A DNA stretch of 64,000 nt from Bradyrhizobium hipponense (GTDB taxonomy: Bacteria; Pseudomonadota; Alphaproteobacteria; Rhizobiales; Xanthobacteraceae). Positions 26,782 to 35,810 of the stretch are shown piece by piece. Below the pieces are notes generated by a model that was given only the letters and a program-made list of their open reading frames with translations, was not told where the DNA came from and ran no database searches. The stretch lies in assembly GCF_008123965.1 (NCBI RefSeq), contig NZ_VSTH01000124.1:1-64000 (forward strand), given 5' to 3'. Position numbers and translations under genes: made by a program. Each line of letters starts with the position of its first letter. Position 1 is the first letter of the stretch.

Positions 26782-27326
26782 TTCGAGTGCTCCTCTTCCG
26801 CCATCCAGGCCGCGCGCAGCATGGCGCGGGCGCGTGCGAGGCGGGACATCACGGTGCCGACAGGCGCGCCGACAGTTTCGGCGATTTCACGATAGGACAG
26901 ATTGCTGATCTCGCGCAGCACGAAGGTTTCCTTGAACGGTTCGGCAAGCGCATCGATCAGCTTGCGAACGGCGCCGGCGTCGCGGCTGCGCAGCACTTCC
27001 GTCTCCGGGCTCGCCTCGGTCTCTTGCCATATTGGCGTCTGCTCGGCGACTTCAGGCGTATCCTCGATCGCGATATGCGAATGCGCGCGCCTTGCGTATT
27101 CTGCGTTGCAGACGTTGCGCAGGATCGCGAACAGCCAGGGCTTCATTGCCGGCCCGCGATAGCTGTCAAAGTGCTTCAGCGCGCGCAGATAGCATTCCTG
27201 TACGGCGTCCTCGGCGTCGGAGGCATCGCGCAGCAAATAGCGCGCGAGCGTGTAGACGTCGTCGAGATAAGGCAGCGCCGCCTCGCGGAAGCGTTGCGCC
27301 TTCTGCAAATCGTCGCTGGCGGGCAT
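26778..27326 (-). CDS. ECF-family RNA polymerase sigma factor
   Basis: A 182-residue extracytoplasmic-function sigma factor. Region 2 is visible (LPYLDDVYTLARYLLRDASDAEDAVQECYLRALKHFDSY), with the characteristic DAEDAVQE core-binding helix. Region 4 has LREISNLSYREIAETVGAPV followed by GTVMSRLARARAMLR, the -35-recognising helix-turn-helix. The start at MPASDDLQKA has a GAGAGG ribosome site; a longer frame of 41 codons upstream lacks sigma similarity. It overlaps its anti-sigma gene by four bases. Upstream genes on the same strand encode an exported cupredoxin and a phosphoesterase, probable members of its regulon (inference). Confidence 0.92.
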   Translation of the reverse strand: MPASDDLQKAQRFREAALPYLDDVYTLARYLLRDASDAEDAVQECYLRALKHFDSYRGPAMKPWLFAILRNVCNAEYARRAHSHIAIEDTPEVAEQTPIWQETEASPETEVLRSRDAGAVRKLIDALAEPFKETFVLREISNLSYREIAETVGAPVGTVMSRLARARAMLRAAWMAEEEHSK

Positions 27327-27441
27327 CGCCTCTCGCCTTGCCTGTTGCTCTGTTTCTTCCCTGGACACGGCTGAAGATGCGCTGGCCCGGCCGGCGTGGG
27401 ACCACCGGCCGGGCAAGACAGAGATGCCTTGGTTCGAGATG

Positions 27442-27780
27442 TTACTCAACCTTGATCATCCCCGTCATGTGCGGGTGCAACGAGCAAAAATATTTGTAGT
27501 CGCCCGCATTGGTGAAAGTGAAGGAGAACTTGTCGTCGGTGTCCAGGGTCTTGGACCTGAACTTGCCGGCCGACACCACGGTGTGGGGGATATCGTCCCG
27601 GTTGGTCCAGGTCACGGTGGTGCCGACCTTGATCTTGAGCTCGGCGGGCTGGAAGACGAAATTGTCGATATGCACCTCCATGTTGTCGTCGGCGCGGGCA
27701 GTTGTGGCGGGCAGCAGGATGGCCGCGGCCAAAGTGAGACCGAAGTCGACACCGAAGTCGCGGCGATTGAGTGTCTTCAT
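27442..27780 (-). CDS. exported cupredoxin-fold copper protein
   Basis: A 112-residue protein with a possible twin-arginine signal (TLNRRDFGVDFGLTLAAAIL) cleaved near ARA (about residue 33). The mature domain is a plastocyanin/azurin-like cupredoxin: DNFVFQPAELKIKVGTTVTW, then the copper-binding His in DDIPHTVV and Cys, His and Met in YFCSLHPHMTGMI, a complete type-1 copper set. It likely carries electrons or copper in the periplasm. Only 13 bases separate it from the phosphoesterase gene upstream, so they are co-transcribed, and the ECF sigma gene follows about 115 bases downstream. Confidence 0.9.
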   Translation of the reverse strand: MKTLNRRDFGVDFGLTLAAAILLPATTARADDNMEVHIDNFVFQPAELKIKVGTTVTWTNRDDIPHTVVSAGKFRSKTLDTDDKFSFTFTNAGDYKYFCSLHPHMTGMIKVE

Positions 27781-27793
27781 TGTCAGCTTCCAT

Positions 27794-28732
27794 TCAACCC
27801 TGCAGCGGCGTGTCGATGATCGCGAGCCGCTGCTCGTTCTGCTTGAAGTTGACGCTGGCAACCCCGAGCATCGCGCGCAGTTTTGCGTCCTCGACCTTCA
27901 TCGGTCCGGGCGAGGGAGCGGCTCCCGGCGCCGGCTGCGGGAAGGCGGTCGAGCGCGCGGTGTGGAAGGTGACGTTACCCTCGACCTTCTGCATCACCTG
28001 ATGAATGTGGCCGTTCAGCACGGTGACCGAACCGAAGCCCTTGACGTATTCGAGCGCGCGGCCGCCGTCCTCGGTGCCCCAGCCCCATTCCGGATAGACC
28101 GTCCAGAGCGGGATGTGCGCGAACAGTACGATCGGCGTCGATTTCGACTTGCCGCGGAGATCGTCCTCCAGCCAGGCGAGTTGCTCGGCGCCAAGATTGC
28201 CGAGCCCCCCTGCTTTGAGGTCGACGACGTTGACGAGGCCGATGAAGTGCACGCCGCCGGCGTCGAACGAATACCAGCCCTGGCCCTTGGTGCCGCGGCC
28301 GTAGCGCTCGCGGTAGAACTTCACTTCCTCATCGAGGAAATCATGCTCGCCCGGGACGTAGTGCACGTCGAGCTTGCTCTGCGAGATGATGCGCTCGGCA
28401 TTGTCGAACTCGGCGGCCTTCGACAGATGGGTGATATCGCCGGTGTGGATCATGAACGACGGCTTGACCGGCATCGCGTTGATCTTGTTGATGGCTTCCT
28501 CCAGCGTGCCCAGCGCGTTGGGATTGGCCGGCTTGTCGAAGCCGACATGACTGTCGCTGATCTGCAGGAAGGTCATGCCGGGCGCGGTCGCGGCCTGCGC
28601 GGAATCGATGATGCCGAGCGAGCGTGGCACGCCGCCGGTGATGGTCCAGAGCACGCCGGTGCCCGCCCAGGTCATGCATTCCAGTACCTTGCGGCGGCTG
28701 ACGCCGTCTTCCCTGTGATCGTGTCCGCTCAT
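27794..28732 (-). CDS. Tat-exported metallophosphoesterase
   Basis: A 312-residue calcineurin-like phosphoesterase. The N-terminus has a twin-arginine type region (VSRRKVLECMTWAGTGVLWT) with cleavage near AQA (about residue 48). Metal-binding motifs follow in order: DSHVG (D-x-H), HTGDITH (GD-x), a GEHD in place of GNHD (VPGEHDFLDE), FAHIPLW and LNGHIHQ (GHxH). The GNHD-to-GEHD change is a small departure from the consensus and may affect the second metal site. The start is chosen for the GAGGAG site upstream. It is the first gene of the leftward group with cupredoxin, ECF sigma and anti-sigma. The substrate is unknown. Confidence 0.88.
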   Translation of the reverse strand: MSGHDHREDGVSRRKVLECMTWAGTGVLWTITGGVPRSLGIIDSAQAATAPGMTFLQISDSHVGFDKPANPNALGTLEEAINKINAMPVKPSFMIHTGDITHLSKAAEFDNAERIISQSKLDVHYVPGEHDFLDEEVKFYRERYGRGTKGQGWYSFDAGGVHFIGLVNVVDLKAGGLGNLGAEQLAWLEDDLRGKSKSTPIVLFAHIPLWTVYPEWGWGTEDGGRALEYVKGFGSVTVLNGHIHQVMQKVEGNVTFHTARSTAFPQPAPGAAPSPGPMKVEDAKLRAMLGVASVNFKQNEQRLAIIDTPLQG

Positions 28733-29113
28733 CGCGCATCTCCTCGCGCCCGGAATTGGGCTTCGGGGAGGTGATTGGCGGAGGGGCGGGTTTATTCGCA
28801 GGAGCCCGATGACGTTTTCGTGAAGGATGTGTCCTGCTGGATACGGTGCGACGCGAAGCGTGAGGGCGACTTGTCGGGCGTGATCAAGAATCATCACTGC
28901 AGCATTGCTGAGCGGTTCTTGTGGTGGACGCCGTGGTCTCTCCAACGAGATTCTGACCTGTGTGTCAGAAACCAACCCATTCGTCATGGACACACTGAAC
29001 GTTATTCGCGGGAAAATTAGGAACTGCCCGAGATCAACTGCATTCAAGCGTTGCCGAGGCGCAGCTAGCGATTGATGGTCTTGGCATTTCGCAAAATCAA
29101 AGAGGAGTTGACG
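28733..29113. other. divergent intergenic region, no gene recognised
   Basis: Lower in G+C than the surroundings. It includes a perfect inverted repeat, TTCTGAC-CTGTGT-GTCAGAA (28951-28970), a possible operator or small hairpin between the divergent phosphoesterase and small secreted-protein genes. No coding frame is convincing. Confidence 0.45.
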
Positions 29114-29431
29114 ATGAGGAAACTTGCGATGCTTGCGGCAAGCGTATCACTGCTTGCAGGAGCCTGCCCGAGCTATGCAGCAGACCATTTATTCACCGCT
29201 GTGGCGGCGGGCGGTCTGTCGGCAACGAGCCAACCGTTCCAGAATGGATTCAACAATCCGGGTCGGATTGGCGACGAAGTCCCAGGTCAAGGCAGCGTGT
29301 TTCAGGGCAACGACAATACCGTCCCAGCAACGGACACGACGACGGGGGTGAAGATGCTTAAGATGCCTCCGCCGGCGCGGAGCGGGACGAAGACTGTGCC
29401 AACGGGCAGCCCTTTGGTGACCATGCCCTGA
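29114..29431 (+). CDS. small secreted protein of unknown function, 105 aa
   Basis: MRKLAMLAASVSLLAGACPS is a signal peptide with likely cleavage after SYA (about residue 22). The mature 80 residues are rich in Gly, Pro, Thr and Asn (GLSATSQPFQNGFNNPGRIG, GNDNTVPATDTTTGVKMLKM) with no cysteine and no recognised domain, probably disordered. GAGGAG is placed 6 bases upstream of the ATG. About 190 bases later comes a MacAB-like exporter on the same strand, so it might be a cargo, but the signal peptide suggests Sec export alone. G+C is lower than in neighbouring genes. Confidence 0.65.
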   Translation: MRKLAMLAASVSLLAGACPSYAADHLFTAVAAGGLSATSQPFQNGFNNPGRIGDEVPGQGSVFQGNDNTVPATDTTTGVKMLKMPPPARSGTKTVPTGSPLVTMP

Positions 29432-29618
29432 TCCAGCAGACTGCGATCGCTTCGAATCGCGCCAAGACAGCGCGTTCAGCCTCAGCTCTCGTCTGATCGC
29501 GCCGCCTGCGTCATTCCCAAGAAGAGGGCTGCGTTCAGCCATGGAGCGCCGCAAGAGCTAATGCGGCGAGATTATCATTCGCACGGATAATCAATTGAGA
29601 TTGCCTCGAGGCCTTCTA

Positions 29619-30791
29619 ATGCGCGCAGCACTGGGAGGCTGTGTGGTTGCAGTTGCCTATCCGTTGTGGGCTCCGGACAGCTCGCTCCCTGCTGCCGGCG
29701 GCGACCATGATGATCTGCGCTATGTCAGCGTTGCCCGCGACAACGTCATTCAGAACGTCAACGCCGCCGGAACGCTCGAAGCCGTTGATACCGTCGAGGT
29801 CAGCTCGCAGCTTTCGGGGCAAGTCGCCAAGCTGATGGCCGACCACAATTCCATCGTTCGGGCCGGCGAGCCCCTTGCTGCTCTCGACAGCGCCACTTTC
29901 GAAGTCTCGGTTAAGGAAGCGGACGCCGCGCTCACGGTCGCACTCGCACAACATAAGGAGGCCAAGGCAGCCGTCGATGGTGCGCAGGCGCACTACGATG
30001 ACGCATTGCGCGATCTTCAGGTCAAGAGCTCACTCAGCAAGAACGGCAGTGTTTCCCAACGCGACGCCGAGCGATCGCAGATGACGGCTCGCTCGCTTGC
30101 CGCGGAATTGTCCGCGGCGCAGGCGCGCGAGCAGGTACGCGCGGCTGGTGTAATGGTTGCGCGCGCCTCCCTCGAACGGGCTCGACTTGATCTCGAACGA
30201 AGCACTGTCAAGTCGCCGATAGATGGAATAGTCATCCGGCGCAGCGTCGAGCTTGGCCAGACAGTGGCTGCAAGCCTCCAGGCGCCGACCCTCTTCACCA
30301 TTGCACGGGATCTGTCGGACATGCGCGTCAATGTGTCCGTCAGCGAGGCCGACATTGGCGCGGTGCGAACCGGCCAGCGTGCGCTGTTCAGCGTCGATTC
30401 CTATCCGGGCCGGACCTTCGAGGGCCGCGTACTTGAGATCCGAAAGGCAGCACGGATGGTCCAAAACGTGGTGACCTACACCGTGATGATTTCAGCGCCG
30501 AATCCGGAAGATTTGCTGCTTCCCGGGATGACGGCTGATGTCCGCATCGTGGTTCAGGAGCACCACGATGTGATGGTTGTTCCCAATGCCGCACTCAGCT
30601 TTCGGCCGGTGCGCGACGGCACAACCGATCGCGCTCCCGGTCAGGGAGTGATCTGGGTCCGTACGAAGTCCGGCCATCTGGATCACACCACGGTTTCATT
30701 GGGCGCTACCAGCGACTCTCTGACCCAGATCCTGTCGCCGGACGTCCAAATAGGCCAGCGGGTCGCCGTCGGTTACCGTAGCAAGCCATGA
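29619..30791 (+). CDS. MacA-like periplasmic adaptor (HlyD family)
   Basis: A 390-residue membrane-fusion protein that would link the downstream ABC transporter to an outer-membrane channel. One N-terminal membrane anchor (ALGGCVVAVAYPLWAP) is followed by a lipoyl/barrel-sandwich half (VNAAGTLEAVDTVEVSSQLS), a long coiled-coil hairpin (about residues 95-185, AHYDDALRDLQVKSSLSKNG and after), the other lipoyl half (STVKSPIDGIVIRRSVELGQ) and a beta-barrel (LPGMTADVRIVVQ). The ATG at 29619 is chosen over a TTG 24 bases upstream because CGAGG precedes it at good spacing. The stop overlaps the ABC gene by four bases. No TolC gene is adjacent; one lies at 53990. Confidence 0.88.
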   Translation: MRAALGGCVVAVAYPLWAPDSSLPAAGGDHDDLRYVSVARDNVIQNVNAAGTLEAVDTVEVSSQLSGQVAKLMADHNSIVRAGEPLAALDSATFEVSVKEADAALTVALAQHKEAKAAVDGAQAHYDDALRDLQVKSSLSKNGSVSQRDAERSQMTARSLAAELSAAQAREQVRAAGVMVARASLERARLDLERSTVKSPIDGIVIRRSVELGQTVAASLQAPTLFTIARDLSDMRVNVSVSEADIGAVRTGQRALFSVDSYPGRTFEGRVLEIRKAARMVQNVVTYTVMISAPNPEDLLLPGMTADVRIVVQEHHDVMVVPNAALSFRPVRDGTTDRAPGQGVIWVRTKSGHLDHTTVSLGATSDSLTQILSPDVQIGQRVAVGYRSKP

Positions 30792-31507
30792 CATCGCTCG
30801 TCGCTCTGGAGCATATCCACAAGCAACACCGGTTCGGTAGCCAAAGTGTTCACGCGCTGTCGGACGTAACCATGCAAATCGATCGGGGAGAGTTCGTTGC
30901 CGTCGTGGGCCCGTCCGGGTCAGGAAAATCCACCTTGCTTTCGATCATCGGCTGCCTCGATCGACCCTCGTCCGGAAGCTACTTTCTTCACGGTCAGGAT
31001 GTACTTGTGCAGTCAAGGCGCCGCTGGAGCGAACTGCGAAACCGGCGCTTCGGCTTTGTGTTTCAGAACTTCAACCTGTTGCCACGCCTGACCGCACTCG
31101 AGAATGTGGGATTGCCGTTATTCTATCGGCGTGACCGGCTGCGCAATCCGATCGCAAGGGCGCGCGCTGCGCTCGATCGGGTCGGTCTCGGCAGCAGGAT
31201 GCAGCATATGCCTAGCCAGCTCTCGGGCGGTGAGCAGCAGCGTGTCGCCGTCGCGCGCGCGATCGTCAACGAACCCGACCTCCTCTTGGCCGACGAGCCG
31301 ACCGGGGCGCTCGATACGAGCACACGCGACACCATCCTCTCGATATTGGCTGAACTCCGGCGTGGCGGCCTCACGGTCATGCTTGTAACCCACGACGCCG
31401 AGGTCGCAGGGCGCGCGCAGCGCACGATCGGGCTCCGGGACGGCGCCGTCGTCGACGACTCGAAAACTTCCTGCACCTCCTCAACTTCGACCGTCTCGGA
31501 GTTCTGA
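30788..31507 (+). CDS. MacB-type ABC transporter ATP-binding protein
   Basis: A 239-residue ATPase with all key motifs: Walker A GPSGSGKST (about residues 39-47), Q-loop FQNFNLLPRLTALENV, signature LSGGEQQRVAVARA, Walker B LLLADEPTGALD and switch histidine in VTHDAE. It belongs to the LolD/MacB/FtsE group, which powers extrusion of lipoproteins, macrolides or peptides. Here ATPase and permease are separate proteins rather than fused as in E. coli MacB. It is translationally coupled to the adaptor (4-base overlap) and to the permease (1-base overlap). Confidence 0.95.
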   Translation: MTSLVALEHIHKQHRFGSQSVHALSDVTMQIDRGEFVAVVGPSGSGKSTLLSIIGCLDRPSSGSYFLHGQDVLVQSRRRWSELRNRRFGFVFQNFNLLPRLTALENVGLPLFYRRDRLRNPIARARAALDRVGLGSRMQHMPSQLSGGEQQRVAVARAIVNEPDLLLADEPTGALDTSTRDTILSILAELRRGGLTVMLVTHDAEVAGRAQRTIGLRDGAVVDDSKTSCTSSTSTVSEF

Positions 31508-32739
31508 TGCGATCGCTCGGCTACATCTATCTGGCGCTTCAGTCGATACGTGCGCACATGTTGCGCTCCGTTCTCGCGGTAACGGGCATTGTCATCGGCA
31601 TTGCCGCCGTGCTGATCGTGGTCGCCGTGGCGGAAGGGGCACGTGCCGAGATTTCGAGGCAGATCAACTCGCTTGGATCGAATCTTCTGCTGGTACAGCC
31701 GGGTGCGCAAAACGCGCAGGGCGTGCGACAGCAGGCGGGCACTGTCCTGTCGCTCACGACAACCGATGCGCTCGCGCTTGCTCGCGAGGTGCCCGACGTC
31801 GTCATTGCAGCGCCATTCGTAGGAGGGCAAAAGACGGTGATCGCGAGAGACTTGAACTGGTCAACCCTCGTTGCGGGCGTGACGCCAGAGTTTTTTGAAG
31901 CCCGTGGGTGGCGAATAGCGGAGGGGCAGCTATTCAATCAGGATCAGGTCGCATCAGTCGCAAAGATCGCAGTGATCGGACGTACCATCGCACGCGAGCT
32001 GTTCCGCGGCGGTGATCCGCTCGGCCGTTTCATCCGGATCGATCGCACTTCATATGTCGTGGTCGGAGTGCTTGCCGAGAAGGGGCAGGACTTCACCGGC
32101 CGAGATCAGGACGACGTCATCTTCATTCCCTTGTCGTCCGCAAGAATTTTCGCCACCGGACGGAGCCAGGCCAATCCAGATGCCGTGCATACGATTCTGG
32201 TGAAGACCGATTCCGCCCAGTCAATGACGACAGTGGGAGGTGCGATTGCCGACGTCCTGCGGCAGCGTCACAGGATCATGGGACACAAGGACGACGATTT
32301 CCGGATTCAGAACCTCATCCAGATCGCCCAGACACGCGATCGGACCTATCGCCAGTTCACGTTGCTGGTGTCCGCGCTCGCGGGAATCTCGCTCCTGGTT
32401 GGCGGCATCGGAGTGATGAACATCATGCTCGTATCGGTGAGCGAACGCTTTAATGAGATCGGCATTCGCCTTGCGTTTGGCGCCCGGCCACAGGACATCC
32501 GGCGCCAGTTTTTGTTGGAGGCGGTGCTGCTGTGCACGATCGGCGGCCTGTTGGGACTGATCGTTGGCTACGCATGCGCGCGCGTGGTCCCCTCCGCACT
32601 GGGTTGGCCGATCGAGTTCAATGAAGGGATGGCACTGATCGCGATCGCCTGCTCCAGCCTCGTCGGGACCATCTTCGGTTTGCTGCCCGCTGAGCGGGCT
32701 GCGCGCTTGGATCCGGCCGTCATACTAAGATCAGTGTAG
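31507..32739 (+). CDS. MacB/FtsX-type ABC transporter permease
   Basis: A 410-residue permease with the MacB layout: a first membrane helix (about residues 15-40, LRSVLAVTGIVIGIAAVLIV), a large periplasmic domain of about 230 residues, and three C-terminal helices (LLVSALAGISLLVGGIGVMN, then FLLEAVLLCTIGGLLGLIVG and MALIAIACSSLVGTIFGLLP). The conserved GIGVMNIMLVSVSERFNEIG and EIGIRLAFGARPQDI stretches are typical of MacB. With the adaptor and ATPase it makes a tripartite efflux system; the substrate is unknown. Confidence 0.93.
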   Translation: MRSLGYIYLALQSIRAHMLRSVLAVTGIVIGIAAVLIVVAVAEGARAEISRQINSLGSNLLLVQPGAQNAQGVRQQAGTVLSLTTTDALALAREVPDVVIAAPFVGGQKTVIARDLNWSTLVAGVTPEFFEARGWRIAEGQLFNQDQVASVAKIAVIGRTIARELFRGGDPLGRFIRIDRTSYVVVGVLAEKGQDFTGRDQDDVIFIPLSSARIFATGRSQANPDAVHTILVKTDSAQSMTTVGGAIADVLRQRHRIMGHKDDDFRIQNLIQIAQTRDRTYRQFTLLVSALAGISLLVGGIGVMNIMLVSVSERFNEIGIRLAFGARPQDIRRQFLLEAVLLCTIGGLLGLIVGYACARVVPSALGWPIEFNEGMALIAIACSSLVGTIFGLLPAERAARLDPAVILRSV

Positions 32740-32822
32740 CGGTTCGCGGCTGAGTGCCACCCAGGCGCTGACGCGGGGAATCGGATCGCCGGGTCGCGAC
32801 CGAATTCCGTCGGTACGCCAAG

Positions 32823-34442
32823 CTATTTCGCGTCCTCCAAAATCATAGTTGCACCCTTCTCCGCGATCATCGCGGTCGGCGTGTTGGTGTTGCCCGAGGT
32901 GATGGTCGGCATGATCGAGGCGTCGATGACGCGCAAGCCGCCGAGACCGTAGAAGCGCAGGCGCTCGTCGACGACGGCCATGGGATCGTTGGTCGTCCCC
33001 ATCTTTGCGGTGCCGACCGGGTGAAAGATGGTGGTACCGATATCGCCGGCGGCCTTCGCGAGCGACGCATCGTCGTCGCCGACGGAGGGGCCGGGCAGAT
33101 ATTCGCTCGGGCGGTATTTGGCCAGCGCCCGCTGCTGCATCAGGCGGCGCGTGGTGCGAATGGCGTCGGCGGCGACCTGGCGGTCATCATCCGTCGACAG
33201 ATAATTCGGCGCGATGATCGGCTTCTCGTCCGGCGCGGCCGAACGCAGGCGCACGCTGCCGCGCGAGGTCGGCTGCAAATTGCAGGCGCTGACCGTGATC
33301 GCGGGGAAGCGGTGCAGGGGATCGCCGAACTTGTCGAGCGACAGCGGCTGCACATGGAACTGAATGTTGGCGCGTGCGCGCGTTGCATCCGAGCGCGTGA
33401 AGATGCCGAGCTGGGAGGGCGCCATGGTCAGCGGGCCGCGTCGGCGGAAGGCGTAATCGAGTCCCATCAAGCCGCGGCGGATCAGGTTGTAATAGGTCTC
33501 GTTCAGCGTGCGCACGCCCTCGACCTTGTAGATCGCGCGTTGCTGGAGATGATCTTGGAGATTGCGGCCAACGCCGGGCTTGTCCATCACGATATCGACG
33601 CCCAGCGGCGAGAGCCAGTCGGCAGGCCCGATGCCGGAGCGATGCAGCACCTGAACAGAGCCGATCGCGCCTGCCGAGAGGATCACCTCGCGCTTGGCGC
33701 GTGCCTCGATGATCTCGCCGTTCTGGATGAAGCGGACGCCGACGGCGCGGCCCTGCTCGATGATCAGGCGGTCGACCAGCACGTGCTTCTCAAGTCGCAG
33801 ATTGGGGCGGTTCAGCGCGGGCTTGAGAAAGCCGCGTGCCGCCGACCAGCGCCGGCCGCGCTTCTGGTTGACGTGGAAATAGCTGGTGCCCTCGTTGTCG
33901 CCGGTGTTGAAATCCGGGATGCGCCTGATGCCCATCTCTTCGGCGGCATCACCCACCGCATCGAGAACGGCCCACGACAGCCGCGGCGCCTCGATGCGCC
34001 AGCCACCGCCTGCGCCGTGATGCTCGCTGGGACCAAGGAAGTGATCCTCGAGCTGTTTGAACAGCGGCAGCACGTCGTCATAGCCCCAGCCGGTCATGCC
34101 GAGCTGGCGCCAATGATCGTAATCGGCGGCCTGTCCGCGCATAGAGATCATGGCGTTGATCGCCGAAGAGCCGCCGATCACCTTGCCGCGGGGATAGGCA
34201 AGCGAACGGCCGTTGAGGCCCGGCTCGGCCTCGGTCTTGAACATCCAGTCCGAGCGCGGATTACCGATGGCGAAGAGGTAGCCGACGGGAATGTGGAACC
34301 AGATCCAGTTGTCGTCGCCGCCGGCCTCCAGGATCAGCACGTGGTTCTTCGGGTCGGCCGACAGCCGGTTGGCGACGATGCAGCCGGCCGTGCCGGCTCC
34401 GACAACGATGTAGTCAAATTCACCTTCGAGCCGCCTTGGCAT
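32823..34442 (-). CDS. GMC-family FAD oxidoreductase
   Basis: A 539-residue glucose-methanol-choline oxidoreductase similar to choline and alcohol dehydrogenases. The FAD motif is VVGAGTAGCIVANRLSADP, with the acidic end LILEAGG. GMC signature 1 is YPRGKVIGGSSAINAMISMR (about residues 82-101) and signature 2 SAGAIGSVQVLHRSGIGPAD. The catalytic histidine is in IFHPVGTAKMG and the second active-site residue in SGNTNTPTAMIAEK (Asn). Substrate cannot be told from the sequence; the family includes choline, alcohol and polyethylene-glycol dehydrogenases. It stands alone, leftward, and divergent from an M20 hydrolase. Confidence 0.9.
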   Translation of the reverse strand: MPRRLEGEFDYIVVGAGTAGCIVANRLSADPKNHVLILEAGGDDNWIWFHIPVGYLFAIGNPRSDWMFKTEAEPGLNGRSLAYPRGKVIGGSSAINAMISMRGQAADYDHWRQLGMTGWGYDDVLPLFKQLEDHFLGPSEHHGAGGGWRIEAPRLSWAVLDAVGDAAEEMGIRRIPDFNTGDNEGTSYFHVNQKRGRRWSAARGFLKPALNRPNLRLEKHVLVDRLIIEQGRAVGVRFIQNGEIIEARAKREVILSAGAIGSVQVLHRSGIGPADWLSPLGVDIVMDKPGVGRNLQDHLQQRAIYKVEGVRTLNETYYNLIRRGLMGLDYAFRRRGPLTMAPSQLGIFTRSDATRARANIQFHVQPLSLDKFGDPLHRFPAITVSACNLQPTSRGSVRLRSAAPDEKPIIAPNYLSTDDDRQVAADAIRTTRRLMQQRALAKYRPSEYLPGPSVGDDDASLAKAAGDIGTTIFHPVGTAKMGTTNDPMAVVDERLRFYGLGGLRVIDASIMPTITSGNTNTPTAMIAEKGATMILEDAK

Positions 34443-34618
34443 TCTGCTTCCACCCGGATGATCGCTTAACGTTCCGCCCTAATAGGCAGACGCGGCGGGC
34501 CGGGACAAGCCCGGCCATGCCGGGCGGGCAGGGCCAGACCTCCTCCCGCGGCCGTTGGGTGGACTGGCGCTTGCATGGTAGACAGTTCTGTATTTCCAAC
34601 AAAGCTTGAGACCCATCC

Positions 34619-35791
34619 ATGCCCATCGTGAACCGCGTCGCCGACCTTCAACCCGATATCCAGGCCTGGCGGCGGGACATCCATCAGCACCCCGAGCTCC
34701 TGTATGACGTCCACCGCACCGCAGCATTCGTTGCGGACCGCTTGCGTGAGTTCGGCTGCGATGAGGTCGTGACGGGCCTCGGCCAGACTGGTGTGGTCGG
34801 CGTGATCAAGGGCAACAAGCCGGCCGGCGAGGGGCTCAAGGCAATCGGCTTGCGCGCCGACATGGACGCGCTGCCGGTCGAGGAGCAGACCAACCTGCCT
34901 TACGCCTCCAAGATTCCGGGCAAGATGCACGCCTGCGGTCATGACGGCCACACCGCGATGCTGCTCGGCGCCGCGCGCTACCTCGCCGAGACCCGCAATT
35001 TTGCCGGCGATGCGGTGGTGATCTTTCAGCCGGCCGAAGAGGGCGGCGCCGGCGGTGCGGCCATGGTCAAGGACGGGCTGATGGAGCGCTTCGGCATCGA
35101 GCAGGTCTACGGCATGCACAATGGCCCCGGCATTCCGGTCGGCTCGTTCGCGATCCGGCCGGGCCCGATCATGGCGGCGACCGACGAAGTCGATATCAAG
35201 ATCGAGGGCCTCGGCGGCCACGCCGCGCGTCCGCACAAATGCGTCGATTCCGTCCTGGTCGGCGCGCAGCTGATCACCGCGTTGCAGTCGATCGTTGCAC
35301 GCAGCGTCGATCCGCTGGAATCGGCCGTGATCTCGATCTGCGAGTTCCACGCCGGCAACGCCCGCAATGTCATTCCTCAGTCCGCGGAGCTGAAGGGCAC
35401 CATTCGGACGCTGACGCCGGAGGTGCGCAAGCTCGTCGAGAAGCGCGTCCGCGAAGTGGTGGCGGGCGTGGCCCAGATCACCGGTGCCACGATCGACCTG
35501 CACTACAAGCGCAATTACCCTGTCGTGAACAATCATGCCGCGGAGACCGAGGTAGCGCGGCGCATCGCCCAGCAGGTCGCGGGCGAAGCCAATGTGCTCG
35601 ATATGGCGCCGCTGATGGGCGGGGAGGATTTTTCCTACATGCTGGAAGCGCGGCCCGGCGCCTTCATCTTCTGCGGCAACGGCGACAGCGCCGGCCTGCA
35701 TCATCCCGCCTACAATTTCAACGACGAGGCGATCGTGTTCGGCACATCCTACTGGGTCAAGCTGGTCGAGGAATCGCTCGCGGCGTCGTGA
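34619..35791 (+). CDS. M20-family amidohydrolase (hippurate hydrolase-like)
   Basis: A 390-residue metallopeptidase-like hydrolase that cleaves N-acyl amino acids or related amides. Metal-binding motifs are clear: RADMDALPVEE (about residues 80-91), HACGHDGHTAMLLG (about 101-114), QPAEEGGAGGAAMV (Glu pair), and a late MGGEDFSYMLE. The lid domain begins near residue 185 (EGLGGHAARPHKCVD). Its closest named relatives are hippurate hydrolase and IAA-amino-acid hydrolases, but substrate is not predictable. The ATG fits the family start. It is followed by a palindromic repeat. Confidence 0.92.
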   Translation: MPIVNRVADLQPDIQAWRRDIHQHPELLYDVHRTAAFVADRLREFGCDEVVTGLGQTGVVGVIKGNKPAGEGLKAIGLRADMDALPVEEQTNLPYASKIPGKMHACGHDGHTAMLLGAARYLAETRNFAGDAVVIFQPAEEGGAGGAAMVKDGLMERFGIEQVYGMHNGPGIPVGSFAIRPGPIMAATDEVDIKIEGLGGHAARPHKCVDSVLVGAQLITALQSIVARSVDPLESAVISICEFHAGNARNVIPQSAELKGTIRTLTPEVRKLVEKRVREVVAGVAQITGATIDLHYKRNYPVVNNHAAETEVARRIAQQVAGEANVLDMAPLMGGEDFSYMLEARPGAFIFCGNGDSAGLHHPAYNFNDEAIVFGTSYWVKLVEESLAAS

Positions 35792-35810
35792 TGAACGGCT
35801 CGTGGTCAGT

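Noticed and set aside
29024..29057. GGAAC...CGTT pair upstream of the small secreted protein, considered as an EcfG promoter
   Set aside because: The spacer is 24 bases instead of 16-17, so the two boxes cannot be one EcfG promoter.
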